Positions 1-11,200 of a stretch of 33,676 nt of DNA are shown here, piece after piece; positions within the stretch are counted from its first letter, which is position 1, and each line of letters opens with the position of its first letter. The translations under genes were made by a program, and so were the position numbers. This stretch comes from Pinguiococcus pyrenoidosus (lineage: Eukaryota; Sar; Pinguiophyceae; Pinguiochrysidales; Pinguiochrysidaceae). The notes below the pieces were generated by a model that saw nothing but the letters and a program-made list of their open reading frames with translations, was not told where the DNA came from and did no database searches. The stretch is from the NCBI GenBank assembly GCA_019677205.1, contig JAAMXY010004139.1, positions 3,884-37,559 of the forward strand. The letters run 5' to 3'.

Positions 1-125
1 GGCTGTCTCTCTCACTCATTCCATTGATCTGAGGCGTTCAAAGCAGCGATGGCGCGGATTTCAGCGGAGATTTTGCATATTGTTCAGGTGATGTGATACT
101 GGGAGTTGAAGATGGTGGTCAATAG
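1..125. other. Window edge, probable intron or 5' region of the trehalase gene
   Basis: No convincing coding exon is seen. The stretch ends in AG directly before the first open trehalase codon, which fits the 3' end of an intron whose donor lies outside the window or in the first few dozen bases. Confidence 0.4.
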
Positions 126-2133
126 GTGCGCAGACTCTGGACAATTGTGGCGCTGATGCTTCGTCTCTGTCCGTTGAAGACGTCCAGCCTGTTTCCAGAT
201 AGCAAAACCTTCGTCGATCGCCCTTTGCTGCTGTCTCCGGGCGACGTGGAGTCGGCGTTCAAGGCTCTACAGGCCACGCATGGTGTTCGGCCCTCCCGGG
301 AAGTGCTTCTGGCCTTTGTCGACGAGCACTTTGCCAGCGAGAGCAGCGACCTGGAGCCTTGGACGCCGCCTGACTGGCATCCCGAGCTCCCGGAACATCT
401 CCAGAAGGGTAGATTGCAATACTTCTTGTCACAGACTTGCAGCATGCTGCAATGGAGGAGTTGGGAATGTTTGGCTTTCCTGACGGAAACTGCTTCACAG
501 TGTCTTCGAGGTTCTTGCCCTGGGCAAGGAACCTTCACGAGATCTGGCCGTCCTTGGGCCGGCGGACCAGCGAGGCGGTGCTTTTGGAGCCGGAGAAGCA
601 CAGTCTGCTTGCACGGCGACACGGCTTCATCGTCCCTGGCGGCAGGTGCGCTGCTACTGCTGCTTTGGTTGGACTGAGATGGTAGAGGCAGTCGTGCGAT
701 CGCTCCGCTCCGCGGTCTGACGAGCTGCGCAGGTTTCGGGAGAGCTACTATTGGGACACCTACTGGATTGTGCTGGGCTTGCTTGCCAGCGGGATGCGAG
801 ACACTGTCAAAGGTTGGCAGCGTCGTGCCCTTGAGGGACGTGAATGATGGCAAAAGAAGATGACCAATCGCTTCCGATCGAAGGGATGCTGCAAAACATG
901 CTGGACGACGTGAAGAACTACGGCCATGTGCCCAACGGCGGCCGCACCTACTACCTCAGCCGCAGCCAGCCTCCTCTCCTCATCATCTCTGTCGAGGCGT
1001 ATGTCAGGGAGACGGAAGACTGGGCCTTTCTTGAGCAGGCGCTGCCGGCGTTGCTGTCGGAAGTCCAGTTTTGGGAGAGCACTCATGCCGTGTCGGTGGA
1101 AGATGCCGCGCAGGCGACGTCGCATAGACTCTTTCGCTACTGCTCAGAGGATGCCTCCCCGCGGCCTGAGAGCTATCGGGAAGACGTTGCGACAGCGGGC
1201 ATCGCCGACGACGCTGATGGGGTCCAAGGGGCAGGTGAGGACGCGACCGAAGCGACCGGCGCAGCGTTGCCGCGATTGGTATGACACGTGCTTTGCTTGC
1301 CATTAGATGCCAAGGCTCTCATGCTCTGGCGGAATTTGCGGAGCGCCGCCGAGAGCGGCTGGGACTTCAGCAGTCGCTGGACCCACCCGAGGCATGCTGG
1401 CTCCGGGACGGCGTTCAGCTTGGCGTCGACGGATGTGCTGTCGGTGGTGCCCATCGACCTGAACGCGATGCTCTTCAAGTCGCTCCATGCGCTGGCGACG
1501 ATGGTCGAGCAGGTCATGGAGCACGCAGGTAGACCTGAGCTTGGCTCCGTCGCCCAAGCTATGCGAGACAAGGCCCGTGACTTGGGAAGCGGCATCAAAG
1601 CTCTGCTGTTCGACCAAGACTCGTCGCTCTTTCTGGATCTGTGGACGCGCGGAGAGCCGCCCGCACCGGATGTTCGGGGCCCGGCAACCGCTGCGTGTGT
1701 GGTCGCCGCCTGGGCGGGACTGTATGAGGACGCTCCGGCAGGCTCCGCGGAGAAGCTGCGCTTGCTCTTGGAGCGCAAGGACGAGATCGGGCCTCGGGAG
1801 CTTCGCTGTCGTGGGGGCCTGCAGACCACGGCCGCGATGTCTGGCGAGCAGTGGGACGCGCCGAACGCGTGGCCGCCTCTGCAGCACATGGCGGTCGAGG
1901 GCTTGAAGACGCTCGGCTTCTGGGAAGACGCCAAGCAGCTGGCGGAGGACTGGCTTGAGAGCACGCACGACGCCTGGCTGCAGACCTCGGCGATGTTCGA
2001 GAAGATGGACGCGCGGCAACCGGGTCGTGGCGGAGGCGGTGGTGAGTATGTGATCCAAGAAGGCTTTGGCTGGAGCAACGGAGTTGCACTGTGCTTCCTC
2101 CTCGACTTTGCGACCGGGGAGGAGGCAGCCTAG
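126..2133 (+). CDS. Trehalase, glycoside hydrolase family 37 (5' incomplete)
   Basis: It hydrolyses alpha,alpha-trehalose to two glucose molecules. Five exons fit: 126-408, 501-645, 733-812, 884-1234, 1307-2133, giving about 561 residues with every junction in phase. Both family signatures are visible: PGGRFRESYYWDTYW across the exon 2/3 join, and QWDAPNAWPP in the last exon. From known GH37 enzymes, the general acid should be the Asp of ESGWDFSSRW (about residue 306) and the base the Glu of GGGGGEY (about 533), followed by QEGFGWSNG. The length is close to the usual GH37 core. The 5' end is unresolved. The frame opens right after a TAG at 123-125, codon 126 is GTG, and the AG at 124-125 looks like a splice acceptor, so a start exon probably lies upstream. 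The first in-frame ATG is at 156. A signal peptide could be encoded in the missing part, so location is unknown. The family call is firm; the N-terminus is not. Confidence 0.93.
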
Positions 2134-2392
2134 ATCAAAGGCCCGAGCCGAATCTTCTTGCCACGCAACGTGAAACGCAACAAGTATGTCGTTTGTCTGT
2201 CTGCGTCGCTGAGAAAAAGCAAGGGGCATGTGGCAGGAAGCTCGGCCGTCAGAGGGGATTGTACTTGGTCTCCCTCTTACCTTCGGACAGAGTCGCCAAG
2301 GCGGCAGGTACCCATGGAAGATGGAAGATGGGAAGAAGAAGAAGAAGAAGAAGAAGAAGAAGAAGAAGAAGAAGAAGAAGAAGAAGAAGAAG

Positions 2393-2423
<31 letters not shown>

Positions 2424-3319
2424 GACAGAAGGTCGAAAAGGTCGAGAGATCGAATCTCCGTTCCTCCATTTGGCTGACTGGTACTTCTGACGTTGACCTT
2501 GTTCAACCTGCTTGCTCTGTTACACAGCAGCATTAGCTCCGGAAGCGCCACGACTGTTGGACCAAGCTGTTAAAATTCGCCCGGTGCGTCCAATGGTTGA
2601 GCATCCTTTGCTCAGCGAAGAACAGCGGCTTCCAGCCAGAACTGCGCCCCAGTAGCACACCCATATTGTGTCATCCGTTTCCCGAGGAAAGCCGGTTGCT
2701 CCCAATTTGTGCCAATGAGGCGCTTCCACCTCTCCGCCGGCGCCAAGGTGCCCACGTCCATTGGCCAGGCCAGCCTTGCCACGTTTTCGTGCGTGGTGAA
2801 CGAAGAAAGCTGTGATGCAAGATGCCGTTAAAACCAATTTTACTACTACAACGTAGCGCCTAAGGTCCAGAAGGAAGTTCCGTTCGCGTGTAACTTCGTT
2901 CGCTACGTGGGAAAGACAACGCCACACAGCGCCTTTGCTTGGGCGCCTCGACGCCTCTCCGCCGGTCTCTCCACGTGTAAAACCCCGTGTGCCTTTGGCT
3001 TCGGAAGCAGGGCAGCAGCTGGCAGGGCGAGCTTGACATCGTAGCGCGCGGCTGGGGTCCTCCAAGGTGCGTCGCCGCGGAGGCTGGACAGACGGACCTT
3101 CGGTAGCGAGAAGGCTCGCCACAACGCCTCGCGGGCCTGCGGAAGCCGCCAATGTATTGGCCATAGACGTACACGGGGCTGGGAGGCGACAGCGGCAGAA
3201 GAGAGCGGCACCAAGGCCTCCAGGCTGCTGTGAAACCCGTCGACGCCGAATAGTGACTTGGAAGCTCATCGCTGCTTCGCCCGTTCGGCTTGGCACAGGG
3301 TCCACGAGAGCGCACGACT
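2134..3319. other. Intergenic spacer between trehalase and the SLC4 gene
   Basis: It holds the trehalase 3' region, the (GAA)30 tract at 2332-2421 and the SLC4 promoter. Open frames on both strands here show no family motif, look like GC-driven or repeat-driven chance frames, and are not called. No tRNA or other RNA gene is evident. Confidence 0.5.
2332..2421 (+). repeat. (GAA)30 trinucleotide microsatellite
   Basis: Thirty uninterrupted GAA units lie about 200 bases after the trehalase stop codon. They give long poly-Glu, poly-Lys or poly-Arg frames on this strand and poly-Leu, poly-Phe or poly-Ser frames on the other, none of which should be taken as genes. The pure purine strand could form triplex DNA, and the exact copy number depends on assembly quality. 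Confidence 0.98.
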
Positions 3320-5719
3320 ATGGCCACCTCCTTGAACTGCATATGGCTGCTCGCTCTCGCGTCCGGAGCGGCGGCCTTGGTGGCACAGCAGCGGCCATAC
3401 AATCAGCGGGTCGTGCCAGCTTTCGCTGCTTCCCAGCGGCCTTCAGGTAGTCTTTGTCTTCACCTTCACCTCCACCTTCGCTTTTGTCCAAAGCGCATTT
3501 TTCTTTCTTTTTTTGGGCGGGGGAGGAGGCGGAAGGGGAAAGAGTACTTCTTCGCTGACTCTTGTTCTCCATGGCAGAAGGTCGAGGCGAGGCGGGATTT
3601 CGACCGACGTTGGGGAAAGGCTCTTCTCCGCTGGCTGCGGAGGACGTTCTCCAGGGGCCGCTCTTCCGAGGCAGAAGGACGAAGACGTCGTCGCAAGCTT
3701 TCGGGCAGACCAGCTCCCTTGATTACCTGTCGAGCTTGAGCGACTCCTCCGCTCTGGAGATGGCCTCGAAAGCGGTGCCAACGGAGAGCGTCGTCGCGGA
3801 TGTCGTGGTACCAGCCACGGAGAAGAAGGGAATTCAGTGGTTCAGCGGCCTGCGCAGCGACCTAAAGGTGGGGACCGTATGTCAGATATGCGGGAGGGCG
3901 TTGGGAAGATATCCTCGTAACAGTCGTGCTAATTGTCTTCACCGACGCAGAGGCGGCTGCCGCTCTATGCAAGCGATTGGAAAGACGGCTTGACGCTCAA
4001 GTCTCTTTCGGCCATTCTCTTCCTCTTCCCCGCCGTTCTGATGCCTGCAGTAGCGTTCGGTACGAACTTTGGAGCTGCAGAGGCTTTGGCTGCTTGGGAG
4101 AGGGATGTCTCTTTGTGCTTCTTTTTTGTCTAATGCGATATTCGGCTCAACTCCCGAAGGTGCGGTTGCCAATCTTATCACGGGAGGAGCAATCTCGGTG
4201 CCAGGGTACATTGTGGGCTGCGGCATCTCGGGCATGCTCTACAGCCTTCTGGCCGGGCAGCCGATGACATTCGTCGGGCCCACCGGGCTCACCTTAGCCT
4301 TCATGGTGGCGCTGCACCAGTTCTGCGGCGCGTTCGCCCTTCCCTTCATCGGGATGTACAGCTGGGTACGTGGTGTGCGTTGCGCTCCAGTATATGGTCA
4401 AGCGCAGACGTGCCTTGGCTCACCACGTTCGATCACTTTCGACCACTTTCAACTTGCACCAAATGTAGGTTGGCGTTTGGACGTCTGCCTTTCTCTTCTT
4501 GCTGGCAGCCGGGGGCGCTCCCGCTCTGATCCGGCACTGCACGCAGTTCACCGACGATGTCTTCAACTCCCTGCTGGCCGTGAACTTCATGTACGAGGCC
4601 GGTCGGACACTGGCGAGCTCCGTGACGGGACCCAGCACGAACTTGCCAATGGCGACGCTCTCGATCAACCTGGCTCTGCTTACGTACGTGCTCGTGCGCG
4701 GTGCCTCCTCCAAGGTGCCGAAGAGCCCTTTCGGAACCCCGAAGCTGCGGAAGGTGGTTCGGGACTTCGGACCGCCGCTGTGCATCTTGTTCGTGTCCAT
4801 CCTGTGCTCGTTGCCGTCCGTGAGCCAGTTTGGCGTCGCGACGATGGCGTCCTCCATTCCGACGGCGGTGGAAGGCATCGGGTGGGGATTCTTCGCGCAG
4901 CGATTTGCCGACATGGCGATGGTGCCTCTGTGGGCGAAGATGGCTTGCGTGGTACCGGCGGCCTTCCTGACGGGGCTCTTCTTCCTGGACCAGAACATCA
5001 GCTCTCGCATCGTAAACTCCGCGAGGCACGGAATGAAGAAGGGCCCCGCGTATAACATGGACTGCGCAGCGCTGAGCGCGATCACCATGGTTTTGTCCCT
5101 GACGGGGTTGCCTTGGATGTGTGGCACCACGGTGCAAAGTTTGAATCATGTCAGCGCCCTGACGGACTACGCCGAGAAAGGAGAGAAAGTGCACGAGGAC
5201 CACGACGCGCCCAGTGCCGCGAACGGAGGGGTTGCCAAAGAGAAGAACCCCAAGGAAGGGTCGCTTCCGTCGAGCCGCTCAAGAAACGGTCGAGCCGTGA
5301 AGTCGATCGTGGAGACGCGGGTGACGGGGTTCGTCATCCACGCGGGGGTGCTGATGACCATTTTTGCGCTGCCCGTGCTGCGGATGATTCCGGTTCCGGT
5401 CGCGGCGGGTATCTTTTTTGTGCTTGGCAGGACGGTGATGTCCGGCAACGACTTCCTCTACCGAATCAAGGAGCTCGCGATGGACAAGAAGTTCCTTGAC
5501 GAGGACTCGTTCATCCAGCGCGTTGGACGTAGCGTAGTGTTCAGGTACACCGCCATCCAGGTCCTGTGCCTCATGGGGCTGTGGGCGATGAAGAGCTTCA
5601 ATAGTACAGCCCTCTTCTTCCCGAGCGTCATCGGTTTGCTCGTGATGATCCGCAAGGCCCTCCTGCCGCGCCTCTTCTCGAAGGAGGACCTGCGCGTGCT
5701 CGACCGCGCGGCCTCGTAG
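3320..5719 (+). CDS. SLC4-family anion (bicarbonate/borate) transporter with N-terminal presequence
   Basis: Five exons join in phase (3320-3446, 3578-3867, 3951-4059, 4160-4365, 4469-5719) to give about 660 residues. The membrane domain matches SLC4 proteins. LRSDLKRRLPLY leads into the first helices, PAVAFG is followed after exactly 23 residues by GMLYSLLAGQP (the same spacing as I recall for animal anion exchangers), then VGPTG. Further on come the conserved FLDQN (about residue 416) and GLPWMCGTTVQSLNHV. The family moves HCO3-, Cl- or borate across membranes. Unusually, the N-terminus is a signal-like stretch (CIWLLALASGAAALVA) followed by a Ser- and basic-rich segment of about 100 residues instead of the large cytosolic domain of animal SLC4. 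This may direct it to an internal membrane. Substrate cannot be told from sequence. The exon 3/4 join is the least obvious, but phase and spacing support it. Confidence 0.88.
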
Positions 5720-6346
5720 GCGGAGCAGTAGCTAGAGCAAGGGCAACGGGATCTCGTCGTGTCGCGGCGTGCAGAGAGACGGAAGCAGAGCGAGCTTCGT
5801 GATCGTCTTAGAGACATTCACGTGCAAGCTCCATCTGGGAGTGGATGCTTTTAGAAGTCATGAGGGGGATGTAGATACCCAACAGTATGCAAGCGTTCCG
5901 CCAAGGTGCAAGAAAGCTAAATGATCCTGAAGATTTGCTGAAAATTTCCTGAAGATTTGCTGAAGACTTGCTGATGATGGCGCACCCTCGTTTGCCGACG
6001 TCGAAGCTCCTGGCAGTCCTGAAACAACTCCGCGGTACTCCTCTTGCGCCTCTTGAGCCTCTTGAGGGCCGGGGGCGAGCGTGGGGCTTCATGTAAGACG
6101 AACCACCGCCAAAGCGGGCCTCCTTCCTCGCCGTGCCCCCGCGGCCTCCCTCGTAAGCTCCATCCTGACTGCGGGCCATGCCTCGCCGAGTCGCGGGGGG
6201 AATCGAAAATTGCAGGCGCGTCCCTTCGCTGGGCACCCTACAGAGACGGACTTGCGCGCCACGCGCACGGCGACATCGCTACCCGTCTATCACACCCTTG
6301 GTATGGATGCGCCGGCGCGGGCGCCGTGCCAGATTGCACGCTTGCC
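5720..6346. other. Convergent 3' intergenic region (SLC4 / SAP gene)
   Basis: It holds the 3' ends of two genes that point at each other. The only structure seen is a short 11-base tandem repeat at 5927-5970. No coding family motif was recognised. Confidence 0.5.
5927..5970 (+). repeat. Four-copy 11-base tandem repeat
   Basis: The units CTGAAGATTTG, CTGAAAATTTC, CTGAAGATTTG and CTGAAGACTTG follow one another without spacing. The 11-base period is close to one DNA helix turn. It lies about 210 bases after the SLC4 stop codon. Confidence 0.85.
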
Positions 6347-7410
6347 TCAGAAGAGGAAGTGGCCCTTGTCCTTGAAGCACTGGCCGTGCTTGTGCCGGTA
6401 GCCCAGCTCGACGGAGAGCCACTGGTGCTTGCAGAAGGAATAGTAGTATTCCGTTTCCCGCTCCAAGTCCTTCGCTGCGGAGAGGCGCGCGTGCGCGGCA
6501 CCAAAAGACAGAGCAGACGCGGAAAACGGGGGAGGGCGGCGTCAGGAGTGGCGATGGTCCGCAGCCCTCTGCCGAAAGCGCTTACCGAACCACTCTCCCA
6601 TGGTGATGTCTTCGTAGGTGTCGCCGATGATGTTGCACACCTCGAGGACGAAGTCGTTGCGGTTCTCGTCCAGCATGGCGTTGCAGGGCGTGCTGAGCAT
6701 GGCGTCCAGCTGCTTGGGCGAGTGCTTCGAGGCCCACTGCCGGAAGCACGGATTGTAGTGGTTGAGATTGAGCTGCAGCCCGTGTCGTCGGAGCACGTCG
6801 GGCATGGTGAGGCGCTTGCGCTCCGCTTTACTCGGCTTCCCGCCGTCCTGCGGAGCCTTGTCCGCCAAGGGCGCGTCGCCGGAGTCGGCCGCCTCCTCCA
6901 GCGACGTGTGCATGGGGCTGTCGGTGCTGAGCTTCTTCTGCGTTGGCACGGACAGCTTGAGCGCCGCCCCGTCGTCCGCGTCGGTGCCTCGCTTCCGCTT
7001 CCGCTGCGAGGAGACGCGGCCCTTGGGCGCGCTCTCGGGGTTCATGAGGTAATTGATCAAGTCCTGGCGGTTGCCCGTGCGCGACAGGCCGAGCTTCTTA
7101 CACGCGTCGGCCAGGTCCTCCTTCGTCCAGCGCGAGTAGTCCGTCTCGCGCGCTTCCTGCGGGAAGAGAGCGGCCTGCGGAGCGGGCCTGGTCAGCGCCG
7201 CTGGGCGCGTGCGAATCATGTGCGCCACTTGCGCCGAGCGCGCGCGCGCGCGCGTACCGACACGACTTCCGGCGCGCGCGTCGCGAGCGGTTTCGGCGCC
7301 GGCGGCGCGAAGTTTGGCGCTGCGAAGAGCGGCGCGTCAGCCAGGCCCATGAGAGGCCCAGCGCCGGTCATCTCCGCCATGACGGACGAGCGCGTGTTCT
7401 CGGTGGGCAT
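6347..7410 (-). CDS. SAP-domain protein of unknown function
   Basis: Three exons on the minus strand, 7410-7258, 7156-6586 and 6474-6347, give about 283 residues. An alternative acceptor would start exon 2 at 7174 and add six residues. The first exon encodes an Ala/Pro-rich stretch. Exon 2 opens with a SAP-type helix-turn-helix, WTKEDLADACKKLGLSRTG followed by NRQDLINYL; SAP domains usually bind DNA or chromatin. A Lys/Arg-rich linker (KRKRG) that could be a nuclear signal follows. The C-terminal 110 residues hold conserved-looking features (CNAMLDENRNDFVLEVCNII, then EYYYSFCKHQWLSVELGYRH across and after the last intron) that I cannot assign to any family. The donor GTAAGC at 6585 and the phase match to 6474 support the last exon. 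It is divergent from ULK4. Confidence 0.72.
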
Positions 7411-8243
7411 GCTTTGCGGCGGGCTGCGAGAGAGGGGGAGGCGCGCCCAACGTCGGGTGGGGTGCGCATGTGGGAAAGGCGCACCAAGCGACACCAACCG
7501 AACACCCAACCATGCTTGAGGAAACTGGGCGAGGTTTGGCTTATGGGCCTCCTGGAGAGAACTCTTCCGACGGAGCGACGAAGCTAGTCCGACTTCTCTT
7601 TGCCGCACCCAAAAGCCGCCGCAGAGGCCCCTCGAGACACGCACTGGGGAAAGAAATCAGCATCAACGCTGTGGCTGGACCGGGTGAAGCTAAAGGTTGT
7701 CTCAGGGATGGAATGGACGCGCGGACTTGGCTAGCACGTGGTTGTGTATTGCCCTATCAAATTGAACGTGATTTCCACAGCGCACAATCTCACCGTGCGC
7801 ATCTTAGCCGGAAGACTCCTACGTGAGATTCAAATTGATTCACCCGATGAGTGAACCGAGTCAACACGCATCTATGCACCTGGCCATTGGCCGCCTCGCG
7901 ATGCAACTGAAGCGGCGGAAACGCCCCTCACCTGGGGTTTCCGCATCCCATGCGAAAATAGACGCGATCCAGACTTTTGGTCTCCACCAATGGCGCAGCG
8001 CCATGACGGCACGGCGGCCAGAACGCTGACCGGCTGGCCAGGCCCCCATACAATGCGCGCGGCTGCGGAGGAACGCGCGCAATCGCTCGGATGTACACCG
8101 GAAACAAGCGCGGCCGGCCAGCGCTTGGCCGGTTCTCGTGCGGAAGCTGGTCTTCAACCTGTTTTCAAACGGACTGCCGGTGAGGATTTGGCGCCAAAAA
8201 CGAAAAAAGGGGCCGGGCCGGCGTCCATGGCGCAGCGCCCACG
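7411..8243. promoter_or_regulatory. Divergent promoter region between the SAP gene and ULK4
   Basis: No gene is recognised in these 833 bases between two start codons. The visible elements are an E2F-type palindrome at 8187-8198 and a 13-base sequence, ATGGCGCAGCGCC, present at 7990-8002 and again at 8227-8239. The second copy carries an out-of-frame ATG just ahead of the ULK4 start. Confidence 0.5.
8187..8198 (+). promoter_or_regulatory. E2F/DP-type palindromic site upstream of ULK4
   Basis: TTTGGCGCCAAA is a perfect 12-base palindrome that fits the E2F/DP consensus TTTSSCGC on both strands. It lies 45 bases before the ULK4 start codon. In plants, animals and algae such sites drive expression at the G1/S transition. 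Binding here is inferred, not shown. Confidence 0.65.
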
Positions 8244-11200
8244 ATGGACAAGTACCACCTGTTCGAAGAGATCGGAAATGGGAAGCTGTCGCAGGTGTAC
8301 AAGGGCCGGGAGAAGCGCGGCGTGGAGTTCTTCGCCATCAAGCGCGTGGACAAGTCCCGCATGGCCGAAGTCGTGCACGAAGTGCAAGTGATGCACAAGC
8401 TGCGCGACGAGCACTGCCTCCGCTTCTTCGACTGGTATGAGACGCGCAACAACCTGTGGCTCATCCTGGAGTTCGCGGCCGGGGGCAACCTCATGGCGCT
8501 GCTGCAGAAGGACGGCCCCATGCCCGAGGCGGCCGTCAAGGTCTTCGGCGTCGACCTCATGGCCGGCCTGCTGTACCTCCACAGCTCCGGCCTCATCTTC
8601 GGGGACGTCAAGCCCAGCAACATTCTGCTGGACGAGTACGGCGTGCTCAAGTACGCGGACTTCTCGCTGTGCCGGGAGATCCCCAAGCAGAAGGAGACGA
8701 TCCCCGCCAAGGGGATGACGCGCGGGACGCCGCACTACATGGCGCCCGAGCTCTTCCTGTCCAACGGCGTGCACAGCTTCGCGAGCGACCTGTGGAGCCT
8801 GGGGATCGTGCTGTACGAGCTGCGAACGGGCAAGCTGCCCTTTCGCAAGCGCTCTCTGAGGGAGCTCATGAGGTGCATCTTTAAGCAAGAGCCGCAGCTG
8901 AATGGCGGCCGCCAGGCGCACACGGAAGCGAGCGAAGACCTCAAGGATCTGGTCATGTGGCTACTGGAGAAGGATTGCCGGGAGCGGGCGACCTGGGCAG
9001 AGCTGCTGGACCATCCCTTCTGGGACGGCTTCAACCCGCCCGAGCACCGGACGCTGCCCGCGCAGCCTTTCTGGGAGAGCCGCTTCCAGCGGGGCAGCGA
9101 AGCGAACGCGCCAGGCGCCCTGCCGTCGCAGGCTGACATTGCGGAGGAGCTGGACAACTATGAGCTGGACGTCTCGAAGAGCCTGAACGACGAAGGGATC
9201 GCGAGAGTTAGCATGATCGCGCGCCAGAACCTGCTGGACCAGCAGCAGTCGGACGTCGAGGAGAAGAAAGACATGGAGGTCCCAGAGCATGGCGGCAAGG
9301 CGGCCAGCAGGCCGGAAGGATACGGCGAAAGGGATTATCCACCCGCCGAGGAGACCAGGACCAAGGCGAAGCCAACCCGCGACGGAGATGTGCTGTTGCC
9401 CACCGCGGATTGCGCCATTGATTTCCACGAGAAGAACGAGAATTCCGGCGACACCATGCGCGTGGAGCGGCCCACGTCGGGCTCATCAGACCCCAAGAGA
9501 TCCTCGAGGGAGAACTCGCAGTCGGAAGACGAGCTGGATCTCACATCGAATCGCGAGACCGCGGACGACGACACCGATGACTACAGTGAAGACTTCGAGA
9601 CGCACGGCAGTCAGAGCATCGAATCCGGAGGGCCAGACGGTGGCACCTTCAAGAAGACAGCAAAGATGGAGGCCTTGCGGACGGAGGATAATCCTGCGGC
9701 GCCGGTCGGTCGGAACACGGACCCCGGCCGCCTGGCGCCCAGTGGAGGCAGTCCGCGGGAAAGCGGCGACCCCGCTTTGGACATCTGGCTGAACAAGATG
9801 GGCTTCAGCTCCTGCGCCTTTGCGACGCTCGTGCTTTCTTCGGACGCTCAGGTGTCCCCCATTGTGCAGAATCCCGGGATCGAGAAGTCGGCTCGTCCGA
9901 AGGTGAACACGCGCTCCTTTCCGTTTGAGCCTCTGCCTGCGGCGAGCCTCGAGAAGCTGCCACCCAACAAGCTAGAGGACTTTCTTACGGAGGTGTACAG
10001 GAGCTTGGCGACCAACTCGCTTGACATGCAGGAGCGGCTGCGAATCATCACGTATCTGGAAGTGATCTCGGCGTCGCCCAACGCCGCGCACATCATCATG
10101 AACTCGACGTTCTTGACGCTTCTTCTCCGGTTCCTCCGGCGATTAAAGACACCCGCTGCCAAGGCTCGGGTTCTGTCCTGCTTGGGGGCGCTCTTGCGCC
10201 ACGCGCCGTACATCACGCCGGAGACGGCCGCGCAGTGGGAAGCTTCCCAGTCCGAGCCCTTGAGGGAGCAGCAAGCCAGCGCACAGACGGCCTCCGCTGG
10301 TCGGGAGCGACAACCCGCCTCCGGCCTCTTGGCGTCCTTGACGACGCTGCTAGCGGCGACTTCCAATGCAAAGCTGAAGCGAGGGTCCGCCGCGGCGCTG
10401 GGTGAGCTGCTCTTCTACGTCTCGACGCAGGAGGTCGAGTTCGAAGGAGACGCCTCAGAGACGGGCGCCAGATCTGGGAACTGGTTCCTTCCCAATGCCA
10501 CGGTTGACATCATGACCCGCTGCCTGCGCGACGAAGACCCGGTCGTTGCTCACTATGCCGCAAAGACCTTCGAGAATGTCTTTTCGCAGCCCGAGTCCAG
10601 CATCGCGAAGAAGCTCCTGACGCCCGCCGCGATGGAGGCTCTTCGGGATCTCTGGCTGTTGCCCTTGTCCAGCAGAGGAGGAGGAGGAGGAGGAGGAGGA
10701 GGGGCTCAGAGCAGCTCGACGCCAACGTCGTCCTCTCGGAACTCGGCTAGATCTTTTGGAGTTCAAGGACGGGTGTCAGTGGAGAGCACTGCCGCGGCAG
10801 CTTTCGCGCATGGGTGTTTGCATGTTGTGTTCGGCCACCCAAAAGCCACGGGCATGGGCCACCTAAGCCGGTCGGAGTCCCTGACGCGAAGTCTCACCAG
10901 AGCGCCGAATGGTTGCGTCACCCTCCGAGGAAATGCCGATCATGAAGAAGCGATCCAAAGAATGACGCAGCCGTCCACGACGGCGCGATCAGGTCAAGGC
11001 TTCAATTCGAATCCGCAGGCGCTGCTCACGGTCCTCTCCTGTGCGGTCGCAGAAGGGATTCAAGTGAGCCTGCAAAAGGGCCTGTACACGTCGGAGAACA
11101 AGCGAACGGACACACTGCTCGGTGACTTCCTGCAGGGAGCGAGATCGAGCAGTTCCCGGAAGCTGGTGGTGTTCCTGGTCAGCCTGGCGGAGCATTCGCC

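Noticed and set aside
2091-2551. Long frames encoding poly-Arg, poly-Lys, poly-Glu or poly-Leu
   Set aside because: They are created by the (GAA)30 tract read in different frames and have no domain or splice support.
2520-3305. Minus-strand frames in the trehalase/SLC4 spacer
   Set aside because: Several overlapping frames of similar length, none with recognisable motifs.
4060-4140. Reading straight through after PAVAFG in the SLC4 gene
   Set aside because: That frame stops at once. A 100-base GT-AG intron (4060-4159) restores phase and the 23-residue spacing of the family.
7289-7318. Additional TTTSGCGC-like words in the first exon of the SAP gene
   Set aside because: They are within coding sequence and match only the short core, which is expected by chance.
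8154-8921. Long antisense frames across the ULK4 kinase domain, and similar ones over NEK and the trehalase gene
   Set aside because: They mirror strong coding bias on the other strand and carry no family motif.
11000-11030. Sequence resembling a tRNA B box (TTCGAATCC)
   Set aside because: It lies inside the ULK4 coding exon and has no matching A box or cloverleaf partner.
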